Assembly (NCBI GenBank): GCA_023055425.1
Contig: JALGPY010000008.1
Span: 22,541,359 to 22,605,358 of the forward strand
Source of the DNA: Linanthus parryae
Taxonomy: Eukaryota > Streptophyta > Magnoliopsida > Ericales > Polemoniaceae
DNA length: 64,000 bases
Direction: 5' to 3'
This document shows positions 11,939 through 23,336 of this stretch, one piece after another. Under the pieces are notes generated by a model, which ran no database searches, was not told the origin of the DNA, and saw nothing but the letters and a program-made list of their open reading frames with translations. Each line of letters begins with the position of its first letter. Positions within the stretch are counted from its first letter, which is position 1. Both the position numbers and the translations under genes were made by a program.

Positions 11939-12994
11939 TCATGAAGGCAGAGATAGCTCGCACACGCCTATGGCCAACGCAGCAACCTTTGCTCCATTCC
12001 CAACGCGCAGATCTACCTCCCCTTTAGCCAATCTTTTACTTCTCTTTAGATCCTGCATATTTCGACAAATATGAGATCCACATCCAGTATCTAATACCCA
12101 TGATGTAGAGATAGTTAAATTGACATCTACAACAAAAATACCTGGTGGTGGTGGAATCACTATTCCAAGCCTCTTGTCCTCCAGATATTTTGGGCAGTTC
12201 CTCCTCCAGTGTCCAGGCTGACTGCAGTAGTGACACTCACCCTTAGTCACAACCTTGGCAACGCCACCAACAGGCTTAAGGGCTTGTTCCTTGGACTTGG
12301 CAACTGACTTGCCTTTGCCCTTGGAGGAAGAGGCAAACCTTTTGCCCTTTCCTTTCTGTACCATCATAATGGCCTTGCCCTTACCCTTGTTGATGCTCTG
12401 TTCAGCCGTCCTCAACATGTTGAGCAAATCTGGCAGTGGTTTAACGATCTCGTTCATGTTATAGTTCATAATGAACTGTCCATAACTCTCGGGCAACGAT
12501 TGCAAAACGAGATCGGTTGCCAACTCTTGGCCGACCGGGAACCCAAGCCGGGCGAGATTCTCCAAGTACCCGATCATTCGGAGTACATGGGGTCCCACCG
12601 GGTTCCCTTCTGCCAGATGACATTTGAACAGTGCCTTTGAGACCTCATACCTCTCTACCCTCGCCTGCTCTTGGAAGAGCTGCTTTAGATGTTCGATCAT
12701 ATCGACACCATTCATGTTCTCGTGTTGCTTCTGAAGCTCAGAGGTCATGGTGCAAAGCATTAGGCAGGCCGCATCATTAGCGTCATCAACACGCTTTTGA
12801 TACGCCTTTAAGGCAGCAGGTGTCTGATTCTCTGGACCTTCTGGAACATGCTCCTCTATTGCGTACAGTTTCTTCTCTTGCTTGAGAACAATTCTCAAGT
12901 TTCTGTACCAATCAAGAAAGTTGGTTCCAGAGAGCTTGTCCTTCTCAAGGACAGATCGTAGGGAATGTTGTGAACTCGATGAGTTGTTTGCCAT
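11939..12994 (-). CDS. Element B gag and aspartic protease (ends at a premature TGA)
   Basis: A 351-residue ORF begins MANNSSSSQ. Residues ~15-200 form the copia gag capsid region (LSGTNFLDWYRNLRIVLKQE). A lysine-rich stretch precedes a zinc knuckle CHYCSQPGHWRRNC at about residue 255, and the protease follows with WVLDTGCGSHIC. The ORF ends at a TGA that is in the same frame as the integrase ORF 10562-11908, so a single nonsense change splits gag-pol. Gag and protease alone could in principle be made. Confidence 0.85.
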   Translation of the reverse strand: MANNSSSSQHSLRSVLEKDKLSGTNFLDWYRNLRIVLKQEKKLYAIEEHVPEGPENQTPAALKAYQKRVDDANDAACLMLCTMTSELQKQHENMNGVDMIEHLKQLFQEQARVERYEVSKALFKCHLAEGNPVGPHVLRMIGYLENLARLGFPVGQELATDLVLQSLPESYGQFIMNYNMNEIVKPLPDLLNMLRTAEQSINKGKGKAIMMVQKGKGKRFASSSKGKGKSVAKSKEQALKPVGGVAKVVTKGECHYCSQPGHWRRNCPKYLEDKRLGIVIPPPPGIFVVDVNLTISTSWVLDTGCGSHICRNMQDLKRSKRLAKGEVDLRVGNGAKVAALAIGVCELSLPS

Positions 12995-14659
12995 TTGGAA
13001 TTCTACAAAAAATACGCAAGTTTTAGTATTTGTGAATTTTGACTATATTTAATAATGGCTAGTTTATTAAATATAGCTCCCACTATTTTTCTACGGATTA
13101 ATAACCCTCAAGATATTAATGCGGAAAATATCCTTATATTTTCTAGTGGGCCAAGATCCATCTTTTCATCTCCTTATGAGCTTGCTTTGGCAAGTCACCC
13201 ATAATTTGACTACTTTTAGGTAGGAACAATTCCAATTGCATCCCATATGCAACTCTTGGTTCAATCGGGAAAATTACTCCTTATTTATCCATCCATATGG
13301 ATAATCCCAATTGATTGCCTCTAGGTTTCTTAATCAAATTAATAGCCCAGTTGTGTTCAACCTCTTATCTAAACAATTGCACATTGTTACGTGCCATCGC
13401 ATTCCATCATTATGAACCAAGTCGTCATGCTTTGGCACGCACGAACTTGATAAATAATGATGATAATGAGTGTTTAAATAACGAGAAGGCAAGAACACAA
13501 TATTTAAAATTTGAGGGATTTTAAATTCAATTTTTAATTATTTTGTTGATCATTATCAACTAATCTATCTATTTGAGTTTGGGCATAACTCCAAATAATA
13601 GATCCGGGTTGTCTAATTATCTTATTATCCTAATTGCATGCATCATCCATACACCAACCATACAAATAATAAGACAATAAATAAACAACCACATAACAGA
13701 AATTAAACGTGATGTGGATATGGCCTTTTCTAGACTAAGATAATTCCAAGCCAATGGAATTATCTATGAACCCTAAGCAAACACATCTCCATGCATCTTG
13801 ATCTTTTGGTCCATCCTTCATAGTCATGTGGAATGCTTCATGCTCCATGCTCCTTCTTTTGTGGCTCCTTTGGCTTTGGGCTTCTTTTCTCCAATCTTGG
13901 TTAACAATCTACTTTATCTAGCACTAGCTAATATCTATACTAAATAAAATAAATCTCACAAGTTGAGAAAAAAAATGGCACGCAGGCCATAAAACCCTAA
14001 TTAATTATTACAATTAATTGATCAGCTCGCAGGCCGTAAAACCAAACCACAAAATTAAACATCAACATCAAACCACATCCTAAGGTCATATCCAATCACC
14101 ATGCGAATTGCACATAAACAGTTAAAATCCAATTTTAACGCGCTTGGTCAATTTTAATTGATTTTAGGATTTCTAGGGTTAAAACGGTCCATGGGCCCAA
14201 CAATCCAATTACCCGGGCCCATTAAAGTGAACCACAAGGCCCTAGGGACGGCCCGGCCCAAAACCCGCAAGCTAGGCCCGCGGGTTAGGGCCATCCGGCC
14301 CCTTAGGGCGGCCAAGCTTGGGCGGCAAGCAAGGGGGCGGTCCCCTAGGGGGGCCGAACCTCCTCTTGGGGGTTGTTTCCAAAACAACTCCCTTGCTTGG
14401 AGCCCAAGTTTGGTTGTTTCCTTGTTTTGGGAGAACTCCTTATTCCCCAAGGATGCCCAAACCCTAGATCTATGATCCTAAAATTTCTCAAACTCACCAA
14501 TTCATGCATCCAATGCAAAAATTGGATCTTGTTATGAGTAATTATTGACAAATTGCATCCCATGCTTGATTTGTCTTGTTTTACGCGATAAATTATCAAA
14601 TTAAGGTGTAAAACAACAAGAATGTAACACATAAACTACGTTTATGCTCTATGACCTGT
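12995..14659 (-). other. Element B 5' untranslated leader
   Basis: About 1.67 kb between primer-binding site and gag start. It is AT-rich except for a GC-rich block at about 14200-14420. It aligns with the leader of element F (43790-44038 and 55143-56450), supporting a common lineage. The overlapping open frames around 14154-14630 lie in the GC-rich block on both strands and show no protein motif. Confidence 0.7.
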
Positions 14660-14672
14660 GGCTCTGATACCA
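14660..14672 (-). other. Element B primer-binding site (tRNA-iMet)
   Basis: The plus strand ggctctgatacca is, on the minus strand, TGGTATCAGAGCC, one base after the 5' LTR. It is complementary to the 3' end of plant initiator tRNA-Met, the usual copia primer. Confidence 0.92.
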
Positions 14673-14673
14673 C

Positions 14674-16079
14674 TGTAGGGTTTTGATTCATGGATCGCGC
14701 AACGGAAGCATTATCAAACAAATAGCCATGCAAAACCCTCCAAGGATCACAAGTCTAGATGCATAACGATAGTGAAGGTAAGAAATCATAAACACACCTT
14801 TGGGTTCTCCTTGATGACTTCAAACGCGAATAGTGTCACGTTCTCTATAGTTGATCCACGCCTAGAGTTGATCCTAGAACACCCAAACTCCTTGGTGCTA
14901 GCCCGGAATAAGAGGAGGGTGAAGGAATCACGCAAAACGAGACAAAAGAGGGGCTTCGGCCCTCTTTTTGGCCGACGGGGTGAGGGTGGCGGCAAGGGGG
15001 TCGGGTTCGGCCTCCTTGCTGCTTGCTCTCTCTCCTTTGTTCTCTCCCACTCTTGTTATGTTCACTAATGAGCATAAGTTATGAGGAAGGAAGGAAGGAG
15101 GGTCCTTTATATAGTCCAACAACTCCTTGTTAACTACCTAAAGGACTTATTCTAGTCCAACTAGAATTCAATTTAGTCCCTTCCTTGCAAATTAGTCCCT
15201 ACTAAGTTTGCAAGGGTTTGCAAAGTGATCCTTCTAATTAATTAATCCAATTAATTAATTCCCAAATCTAGTTCAACTCTATATAGCGTGTGACCCCATA
15301 GGTTCTATCTAGTTGGTAGCAACTATTTGCTAATATGGAGCGGTTTCTAGCAAAACATCCATTCTAGCCAACTAATAGAATAGTCATCTAGACAACCTTG
15401 TACAAGTAATTGTCTCATCCCTTTGCCTCCATATCCGGATTGGACACGAGACATACAAGTCACACTCGTATATCCAATCCATAGTTTCTCGATCTATGGG
15501 AATAGCCTTATTCGTGCAAATAACATCAATATCCCATATATTGATTTATTTGAGTCTGGCCAGACATTCTATAAGCACTATCCCTCGAGTGGCCTAGGAT
15601 ATTTGCTCCCGTTATGTGGGAGGGGCAAATCCTGTCTACGTCCACTACGATCTCTAAGCTTGCTTCTCATTGTATCCAGTACACGCCTTTATAACTACCC
15701 AGTCACGGTGTAATCCACAACTAGAATATCTAGTGACTTCAAGTCTAAGGATTACAATACCATTGCACCGCGAGAAGCACTTGTGACTCAATATAACATG
15801 TATGTAGCCTTCTCGGTGATGGGTCAATCCAGTGCAACATTCCATAATGCACACCTATGTGTTGGATCGTGATATCTCCATATCAATCCAACCCCATACT
15901 AGTCTATAGACTATTGTCCCATTAATCATTATACTTGACTAGGGATATTTAAGATAAACAACACAATTGTAAATCTAAGGACTTCATTATATTAAATATC
16001 CAATAAATAATAAATGAATTTTCTAGCCATATACAAATTCATACTAAACTAGATTGCCTCTAGGGCATCTATTCCAACA
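14674..16079 (-). repeat. Element B 5' LTR
   Basis: 1406 bp with TG/CA ends. It lies next to the primer-binding site, so it is the 5' (promoter) LTR of the minus-strand element. Relative to the 3' LTR it lacks a 27-bp hairpin-containing segment at about 15712. Confidence 0.95.
15104..15114 (-). promoter_or_regulatory. Element B LTR TATA box
   Basis: The minus strand reads CTATATAAAGG. The same TATA sequence sits at the matching place in the LTRs of F (near 56888) and of the truncated Angela LTR (near 22906), so it is the conserved core promoter of the family. Confidence 0.65.
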
Positions 16080-16084
16080 CTTCT

Positions 16085-16377
16085 GCCCAGTAGTGTTTTG
16101 GCAACTTGTTCTCAAGAAGCATTATCCTTGACATGTCTTCCAGAGTCATGTTCTTTCTTTCAACAACACCATTTTTTTGAGGAGTTCTTGGAGCAGAAAC
16201 GTTATGAGAAATACCATGCTTATCACAGAATAAATCAAACTCGAACTGATCAAATTTTCTACCATGATCACTTCTGATTGAAGCTACAGGTAGGTTTTTC
16301 AAGTTTCGAAGTTCTCTACAAAGCTTTCAAAATTCAAAGAGAGCTTCAGATTTTTCTTTGAGAAACATAACCCAAGT
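16085..16377 (-). pseudogene. Element A integrase catalytic core, right of insertion B
   Basis: The frame 16302 onward reads SIRSDHGRKFDQ (second catalytic Asp) and NGVVERKNMT (catalytic Glu), then is cut by the B insertion after NKLPKHYWAE. A stop near 16327 separates it from the upstream integrase start. Confidence 0.85.
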
Positions 16378-16851
16378 TTATCTAGATAAATCATCTACAA
16401 CAACTAGCATATACCTTTTATCTTTTGGGGTAGGAGTCCTCATAGGACCACAGAGATCCATATGAATTAATTCAATTACAAACTTCTTAAACTTGAAGGA
16501 ACTCCTGGTCTGCTTTCCTTGTGCACAGGCTTTGCATAACTCATATTCTTTGAACTTCGAGGATGGCAATCCTCTTACCAAGTATTTGGAAATAAATTTG
16601 TTTAGAGTATGCAAACTAATATGACCAAGTTTCCTATGCCAAAGCTTTGAATCTTCTTTCAAGGCCTTGAGACACTTCAAACTGTCACCTGCAACTTTGT
16701 TAGTCTGAAAAGTATAAACATTGTTTGATCTAGAGTCTGTGAGAATGCAATCTCCTGATTTCTCATTTTTCACCACACACTTCTCTTTATCAAAGATAAC
16801 TTTGTTGCCATTATCACAAAGATGAGATACACCAAGTAAATTAAACTTCAA
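16378..16851 (-). pseudogene. Element A GAG-pre-integrase domain and integrase N-terminus
   Basis: The frame shows the zinc-binding pre-integrase pattern (LWHRKLGHISLHTLNKF, CKACAQGKQTRSSFK) and the integrase start (LIHMDLCGPMRTP with first catalytic Asp, VVVDDLSR). A segment encoding FKALK-like residues (LKCLKALKED) derives from the TTCAAGGCCTTGA motif at about 16657. Confidence 0.85.
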
Positions 16852-17385
16852 ACCTTCAACCAGATAAACATCAGAAATAGAGTTTTCAGAATTTGTACCA
16901 ACTTTTCCAATACCAAGAATATTGCACTTTCATTTATCACCAAGTGTTATTGAACCTTCTGATTTCTCTTTTAATTCTGAGAATAGATATGTCTTGAGCA
17001 ACCACTGTCCATGAACCACTTATGTTCCTTGGTGACAACCTGCAATCACCAATCACTGCCTTACCCAGCTGTTAGACCAAGTGTGGAATTTGGATTTATA
17101 TTCAGGATCAACCATGTTAGGTGGTCTAACCCCTTTAGGAACCCAAATCTGCTTAACTTGTCCTTTAAGTTGGAAAGGAAAAGTGTTCCTCATTATGTGA
17201 GGGTCACTTCTTCTAAAAGGACAAGTCATTTTAGCATGACCAGTTTTACAGCAGTAATGACAAGTAGGAGAGGTTTTGTTTCCAGCTTTCAAAAATCTGG
17301 TATTGTTTCTTCTTGGAAAGTTTGGATTGAATCCAATACCAGCTTTGTGAACAGACTGTGAACTTCCTCCAAGAATCAAGTTCAA
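16852..17385 (-). pseudogene. Element A second zinc knuckle and protease region
   Basis: Frame 17385-17053 contains CHYCCKTGHAKMTC, a CCHC zinc knuckle, and ends in HTWSNSWVRQ. The protease between 16852 and 17052 is degenerate: traces of a WFMDSGCSRHMTGD-like site are seen (ttatgttccttggtgac region), with stops and indels. A second knuckle before protease is typical of Sirevirus gag-pol. Confidence 0.7.
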
Positions 17386-17388
17386 ATT

Positions 17389-17916
17389 CTATTCTGATCC
17401 AGCAAGCTTGATTTTGACTAGTTCAGATTCTTGAAGTTTCACATTAAGAGTAGTCTTTTGTCTTTCTAAGTCATCAACATGATGTCTTAGATTAACAAAG
17501 CTGTCATTCATAGAGGAGTTTTCAGTGACTACTTCCTTGACTTGTGTTTTCAAGGCTTTGAAACTGGTTTTCAAGGCCTTGAAATAATTGTCAGTTTTCT
17601 TCTTAGAGATTTTAAGATTCTGATTTAGGCAAACAAGTTGTAAATTTTCTTTTGCTTGCTCATGAAATTTCTCTTTCAAAAGCCTGATCTCTTTCAGATA
17701 ATATTCCTCATCAAAAAGCATAGTTTTGAGATATTCTGAAAGGTCTTCTTTTGGCTTTGAAATTAAACAGATAACCATTACCTCAATGATCTTTTCAGAA
17801 CTATCATCATGCTTGGCCATGAAGCAAAGATTGGCATGTTCTTCTTTAGATTCAGATTCACTGGAGCTGTCTGAATCACTCCATGAGGCTATCATGGCTT
17901 TCTTTTTTTCTTTCAT
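17389..17916 (-). pseudogene. Element A gag C-terminal coiled-coil segment
   Basis: A 175-codon frame of highly charged sequence (SDSDSSSESESKEEHANLC, then long Lys/Glu/Leu heptad-like runs) fits the coiled-coil extension of Sirevirus gag. It includes two back-to-back FKALKT units encoded by TTCAAGGCCTTGAAA-type DNA at about 17548-17586. Confidence 0.75.
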
Positions 17917-18908
17917 GATCTTTCTTCTGAAAGTTCTTTCTCTTTTTGTATGGACAATCTCTTATCAAGTGTCCTGCATCACCACACTCAAAGCAGTTCA
18001 TAACTTTTGACTTGCTTTGTGAAGAGGACTTACCTTTGTAGTCCTTGATGCTAGATGGTCTATGCCTTTCTCTGTTGAACTCTTTGTTTCCAGAGTTTCT
18101 CTTCATTTTGAGGATCCTTTTCAAGGCTTTGGAAATCAAGGCAAATGGATCTTCATCATCACCACCATCAGTTTCAAGGCTTTGAATTCTCTCATTCTCT
18201 TTGGCTTTGAGGGCTAGATTTTTTACACCTTCTGGGAGTTCTCCATCAACTTCATTCATGGATATCTCATGTGTTAGGAGCTTCCCTTGGAGGTCATCAA
18301 GTTGTAAATTTGAGAGATTCTGAGCTTCTTCAATAGTTGTGGTTTTTGGTTCCCACTTTGCTTTTGGACGACTTCTAAGTATCTTCATCACCTTTTCCTC
18401 ATTGGAAATGTGTTTTCCCAGTGAGTCAAGGTTGTTGACAATATCATTGAATCTCTTGAACATATCTTTTATGGATTCATCTGCATTCACTTTGAACAGC
18501 TCATACTGTCTGAGATAAATGTAGATCTTGGTCTGTTTGACTTGGTTGGTTCCTTCAACGGTAACCACAAGTTTATCCCAGATTTCTTTAGCAGTTGTGT
18601 ATCCAGAGATCCTGTTGAATTCATATGTACTCAAAGCACAACAAAATGTTAATATCCTTGTAATTCTTAGAAACTTGCTCTAATTCAGAAGAGGAGAGTG
18701 AGTCTTCTGTTTTAGGAGTTCTGATCCCATCTTTCTCTGTATAGAAAGTATGAGGTCCATTTTGAATAATGGTCCAAAGCTCTAGATCTTGATCAATGAT
18801 AAACATTTTCATGAGAGCTTTCCAGTGAGCAAAGTTTTCTCCACAGAATACAGGAGGTCTGTTAGCAGCTCTTCCTTGTGAGAAGCCATCATCACCTGCA
18901 GTACTCAT
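17876..18908 (-). pseudogene. Element A gag N-terminus and first zinc knuckle
   Basis: Gag begins with MSTAGDDGFSQG at 18908, just inside the primer-binding site. The capsid region (FAHWKALMKMFI, SGYTTAKEIWDKLV, KMKRNSG) changes frame near 18630, so 18908-18621 and 18634-17876 are two pieces of one ORF. The first zinc knuckle CFECGDAGHLIRDC is at about 17960. The start was chosen because it is the first ATG after the primer-binding site and begins a typical copia gag. Confidence 0.85.
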
Positions 18909-18944
18909 GATCACCAGATGGTTAAATGTTATACAGTGATACAA

Positions 18945-18956
18945 GCTCTGATACCA
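18945..18956 (-). other. Element A primer-binding site (tRNA-iMet)
   Basis: Plus-strand gctctgatacca is TGGTATCAGAGC on the minus strand, two bases from the 5' LTR end; it matches the 3' end of initiator tRNA-Met. Confidence 0.9.
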
Positions 18957-18958
18957 AT

Positions 18959-20274
18959 TGAAAGTGTGAGTATGCAGATGTAAAAGCAACTAAGATACTC
19001 TAGAAGGGTGGGGGTTGAATAGAGTATGCCAACTTTTTTCAAAACTAGCTAACAAGTAGAAGAACTAGTGTAGACAATGAAGTTCAAGGCTTTGAACACA
19101 GATTCAAGCCTTTGAAATGTAGCAGAAAGTTTTAGAACAAGTAAGCCTTTTTCAAGGACTTGAAAACAAGTTCAAACCCTTGAAAAATAAACAGTTTTTG
19201 TATGCTGCAAAAGCTTTGAAATTAGATGAACTGAAAATGCACAAGACAAGTGATTTATAGAGTTCGGTCCACTTGGACCTACGTCTCTACCTCAGGGATT
19301 AGATCCCTGCAGGATTTTCAACTAAATTCTTATTAATCAAAAGCTAAGCCCTAGAACTCAAGCACAGAGAGTTCCCTTACTCTGTTACAGCTTGTGGTTT
19401 TCCCTAACGTGTCTAGTACCTTCTCTAGCTAACTGATTAACTAAGAATTCTCTATTTTTCACCTTGAACAATCCTTGAGAATGAATGTAGAAAAAATACA
19501 GAAATGATCTACCAATATAGCTCTATACAGAAGATCACTTAAGAGTAGAAAACTGCAGTGAAATGCGGTGAACTTTTGTGTATGGATTGGAAGAGATGAA
19601 GAACTTCTTTGATGCTTTTCAATCCATAATATTTTCTCTGTATTTGCCCGTTGAGAGTTGTGTGTTGTTGTTGCTTCGAATTTGAGCTCTTTAAATACTT
19701 CAAGCAGCTCTGCAAATCTCTCCAGATTTTCAGCAACAACCTTCCTACTTTGTAGGTAACAGAGTTTGACTATGTTGAGATCTGCTCCAACGGTTGAATG
19801 ATTGTAATCTTCTGAGATATTGTTGTAATCCTTCATTTAACCATCATGAGAAGCTGTCAAACACATCTGATTGATCACATGATCAAAGTCTTCAAGTATT
19901 TCCAAATCTGCAGCAATCCAGTTTAGTAAACAATCCTGCAAACTTAGAAACAAATATTTCCTGCATTATCATGGTCAAACAGTTGATATAGTACGATTCA
20001 AAACATGTTTAACAATTTGTCTTTCATCATATAACAACAGATAATCAAACATATTCAAGAGAGATGATGAATTAGATCAGAGAGTTAATAGAAAAACTCC
20101 CCCTGAGAATATGCTTTCAGGTTTAACAGTTTCAAGGCTTTGAATCCAGTTTCAAGGCCTTGAAAATAGCTAACACTCTTTTCAATCCTCTGAAGCTGAT
20201 TCAAGGCTTTGAAAGCTGTTTCAAGGCCTTGAAATAGTCAAGCTCTTTCAAGCCTTGAACAACCTGATCTTTTA
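18959..20274 (-). repeat. Element A 5' LTR
   Basis: 1316 bp, aligned with 1560-2892. The outer end is TTTA instead of TTCA, a point change in the terminal CA. It is followed by the duplication gtaag. Confidence 0.93.
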
Positions 20275-20279
20275 GTAAG

Positions 20280-20647
20280 TGCTAGGGATACGTTTGACGA
20301 GTGCGCAGAAGAAAATAATGAAGTTTTTGTGCCCTTTTGGTCTAACTAAACTGGCCGCAAGTTCTATCGATCACCAAAGTTATAAAATTTCTGAGGGAAT
20401 ATGAGAACCTTATGACATGTCGGTTTACTTTTCGAGATTGCCCAATCTCTTACGAAAAAGAAAAAAAATTGAGTTGTTTCCAATTTTGCACTGTATTATA
20501 ATCGAGTTGCATTGTACAAAGCATTTATATTGCATAGTCGTGTGTGTGAGTTGTTTGTGTCACATGGCTAGTGATGAGTAGATGCAAATCATTGGAGAGT
20601 GAAGCAAGTTATTGCTTGGGACGATCAAGAGTAAGTGTGAGGGAATT
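20280..20647 (+). mobile_element. Element H 3' internal part (right piece)
   Basis: Continuation of 1-1559 after removal of element A. It ends in a purine-rich gtgagggaatt before the LTR-like TG, as a polypurine tract would. No coding frame. Confidence 0.45.
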
Positions 20648-22311
20648 TGATAGCGCCTTTTAGGAGCTACACCTTATTTCCATTTTCCACATTAATTTGA
20701 GATAATCGAGCATAATTGTTAGAGAATATGATGCGTTTTGTCACTTGTTGCTTCATATGCGCTATATTGTTAGTCCGGGCATTTCTATGCATATTTAATT
20801 TTTATTTTTTAAATATAATCGCTTGGTATGTTTGTTCATGTTGTCTTGACAAGAACGGATGCTAATTAGTTGATGGGAGGCATGAAACGAACTTCGGAAA
20901 CAACGGGAGCTCAAGTGGATTCAAGAGAAGCAAAGTTGGAGGAGCTACAATGACCAGTCTGCACTCATTTGATGGTATCTGAAACTATATAATCGATTTG
21001 GGAGTGAGACCGGTTCCATATGAAAGTAGACTCAAAGAGATTTCCAACGATAGGTCACACAACTTAATCGGAGTTCGTATAAAGAAGTTATGGCCTGGAG
21101 AAGTCAGAGTCCATATTGCACTTCGCAAGAAATAAGTCATTTCGTACGAAATGGGTCATTTCGTACGAAATGGACTAACGCTGGACCAGACTTTGGGTTA
21201 AAATGCAAATACATAAAGACTAATGACTGGAATTGACTCAAGAACGAGCTAGGGGGACTAAAAATCACTCATTCACGCTTCAGAAGGCAAGGAAGAGGGA
21301 AGAGGAGGAAAGGGACGACGCGGAAGCTTCGATTCATTGTTTGATTTCTTCTTCCCTCTTTTAATCAATTTTATGGAGAATCTTTGTTGTTTTTCTACGA
21401 TCTCTGTTAGTATCTAGATTTTTGCTAGGCCTCTCTAGAGAGCCTACCATTTATGTAGACGGTAAATTTCCCGGATTTTAGACTTGTCTCATACTTTTGG
21501 ATTTGATCTATTGGATGAAAATTTGTTTTCATGAACTTGTTAATAAGCGTAGTCTATTGACACGACTATGTTAGGAATTGATATTTATTGGAATTATGTG
21601 TTTTTCCTAGATTGTAATCTTGCTTAAGGTTAATTTTTTTTTTAGCTAATTGTCCAAATTCTATGTTTAATCCTTGGCAAGAACGGAGTAATTAACCGGA
21701 CTTGTTATTTAACTAGCGAGTGCGTGAAAGTGACTTAGACCTAGTTGTGATGAGATATCAAAAACCATCTTGAATCACTGAGACTGAGAAGAGAAGTGTG
21801 TAGGATTGGCCTTAGTGGGTAGATTCGATAGGTGAGATTCGACTGTTTCGTGCAACGGTGGACCGATAGGACGCGTTGTCGTGCATGCCGTTAGCCTACT
21901 AGAACGGACCAGTAGATGAAGGCGGACCGAAAGGCACCAAGCAAACTGTGACGTAGAAGGACAGGAGACCTAGAGGAGATTGTCAGTGCTATTACCCGGT
22001 TTAGTTAGAATAGATTTAACGTGTTACATAGCTAATCCGGAAATCGTCTACAGCCCTAGGTGATCTAGAGATTGCCTGGTTTCTCTGTATTTGTTTAATT
22101 AAATAAAAATACAGAAAGATTACTTTAGTTGTTATTTCATTTTCGTCACTTGTTTGAGGGTGACAACTTATTTAATCAAAATTTCTTTCTCCTTGTATCG
22201 TACTCTAAACTAATAACTAATTAAATAATCTCAAGCTTGTCCTCGTGGGATCGATTACTCGGGGTTGAAATACCAACCATATATTACTTGAATCGTGCAC
22301 TTGCGGTAACA
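20648..22311 (+). repeat. Probable Ty3/gypsy LTR (element H)
   Basis: The sequence begins TGATAGCGCC after a purine tract and may end at ...gcggtaaca near 22311. Its interior, ending with a cctcgtgggatcgattactcgg block and a gtgcacttgcggt tail, resembles LTRs of plant Athila/Tat-type Ty3 elements from general knowledge. No partner LTR lies in the window, so the ends are inferred. It contains a doubled 16-bp palindrome at 21138-21172. Confidence 0.5.
21138..21172. repeat. Twin 16-bp palindromes in LTR H
   Basis: CATTTCGTACGAAATG occurs at 21138-21153 and again at 21157-21172, a 19-bp period. Each is a perfect palindrome. Confidence 0.95.
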
Positions 22312-22638
22312 CGTAAGAAAGCTTGTCAATCTTATGAGCTGTCGACAAACCAGTTACCATGAGTTGTGCTAGGATACGAGTATAGCACTGCGGTGAATTC
22401 AAACACATAGAAAAGGGTATCATTTTACAAAACTTGAAATGACTACCCGAAGAGTAATCTTGGAGTGGATCGACTATGGGTCAAAGCGTTGGCTCATCCC
22501 ATTCCTAAACCACATAAGAATCGTCTTTGTGGATACCTTAAGAGAATTGGGACTCGGTAGTCGATAACTAGCAATATGATTGATGAGCACACGAGACATT
22601 GATTATTTGTGGATCCCTTAAGAGAATTGGGACTCGGT
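22312..22638. other. Unclassified flank with an 80-bp-spaced direct repeat
   Basis: No coding frame is supported. A 34-bp sequence around ttaagagaattgggactcgg occurs at 22526-22559 and 22606-22639 with one mismatch. The second copy ends exactly where the truncated Angela-type LTR begins. Confidence 0.7.
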
Positions 22639-23336
22639 ATTCTATTAGTTGGCTAGAATGGATGTTTTGCTAGAAACCGCTCCATATTAGCAAATAGTTG
22701 CTACCAACTAGATAGAACCTATGGGGTCACACGCTATATAGAGTTGAACTAGATTTGTGAATTAATTAATTGGATTAATTAAGTAGAAGGATCACTTTGC
22801 AAAACCTTGCAAACTTAGTAGGGACTAATTTGCAAGGAAGGGACTAAATTGAATTCTAGTAGGACTAGAATAAGTCCTTTAGGTAGTTGGCAAGGAGTTG
22901 TTGGACTATATAAAGGACCTTCTTTCCTTCCTTCCCACAACTTATGCTCATAATTGATCATAACTAGAGTGGGAGAGAACAAAAGGAGAGAGCAAGCAAT
23001 CAAAGAGGAGCACGCCGCCCCTCTTGCGGCCGCCCGTCCCCGTCGGCCACAAGGAGGCCGAGACCTCCCTTGTTGGTCTCTTTTTGCGTGATTCTTCTTC
23101 CCCTTCCTCTTTCCGGGCTAGCACCAAGGAGTGGGAGATCTAGAAATCAACTCTAGGCGTGGATCAACTATAGAGAACGTGACACAATTCGCGTTTGAAG
23201 TCATCAAAGGAGAACCCTAAGGTGTGTTATTGATTTCTTCCTTTACCATCGTTATGTCTCTTGACTTGTGATCCTTGGAGGGTTTTGCATGGTTAATTAT
23301 TGTTTCCGTTGCGCATCCATGAATCAAAACCCTACA
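22639..23336 (+). repeat. 5'-truncated Angela-type LTR, plus orientation
   Basis: This is the reverse complement of the element B LTR family from the attctattagttgg segment to the ...aaaccctaca end. Its first ~700 bp are missing. It carries the conserved TATA (ctatataaagg near 22906). It abuts element C at 23337 inside the RNase H gene, so it is probably the remains of an insertion into C followed by deletion. Confidence 0.85.

Larger units (their letters stand above)
7598..16079 (-). mobile_element. Element B: Angela/BARE-like Ty1/copia retrotransposon nested in element A
   Basis: Two ~1.4-kb LTRs (7598-9030, 14674-16079), TSD cttct on both sides, a 13-base initiator tRNA-Met primer-binding site and a polypurine tract define an 8.5-kb minus-strand element. 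On the minus strand the LTR begins TGTTGGAATAGATGCCCTAG, closely like the start of Angela/BARE LTRs, and the gag also looks like that lineage. LTRs differ by about 18 substitutions by eye plus one 27-bp deletion, so it is young relative to A. Nonsense changes in pol and a frameshift make it non-autonomous. Confidence 0.93.
1560..20274 (-). mobile_element. Element A: Sirevirus-like Ty1/copia retrotransposon, interrupted by element B
   Basis: Two LTRs (1560-2892 and 18959-20274) bracket a minus-strand gag-pol region followed by an extra env-like ORF. The flanks carry a perfect 5-bp target duplication, gtaag. The primer-binding site (TGGTATCAGAGC on the minus strand) lies two bases inside the 5' LTR, and a polypurine tract AAGGGGGAGAT touches the 3' LTR. 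Domain order protease-integrase-RT-RNase H is copia; the long gag with coiled-coil, two zinc knuckles and a third ORF after pol is typical of Sireviruses. The integrase gene is split by B (7598-16079). Stops and frameshifts show it is dead. Confidence 0.9.

Noticed and set aside
14154..14632. Overlapping ~100-codon ORFs on both strands
   Set aside because: They fall in the GC-rich block of the element B leader; both strands are open simply because stops are rare there.
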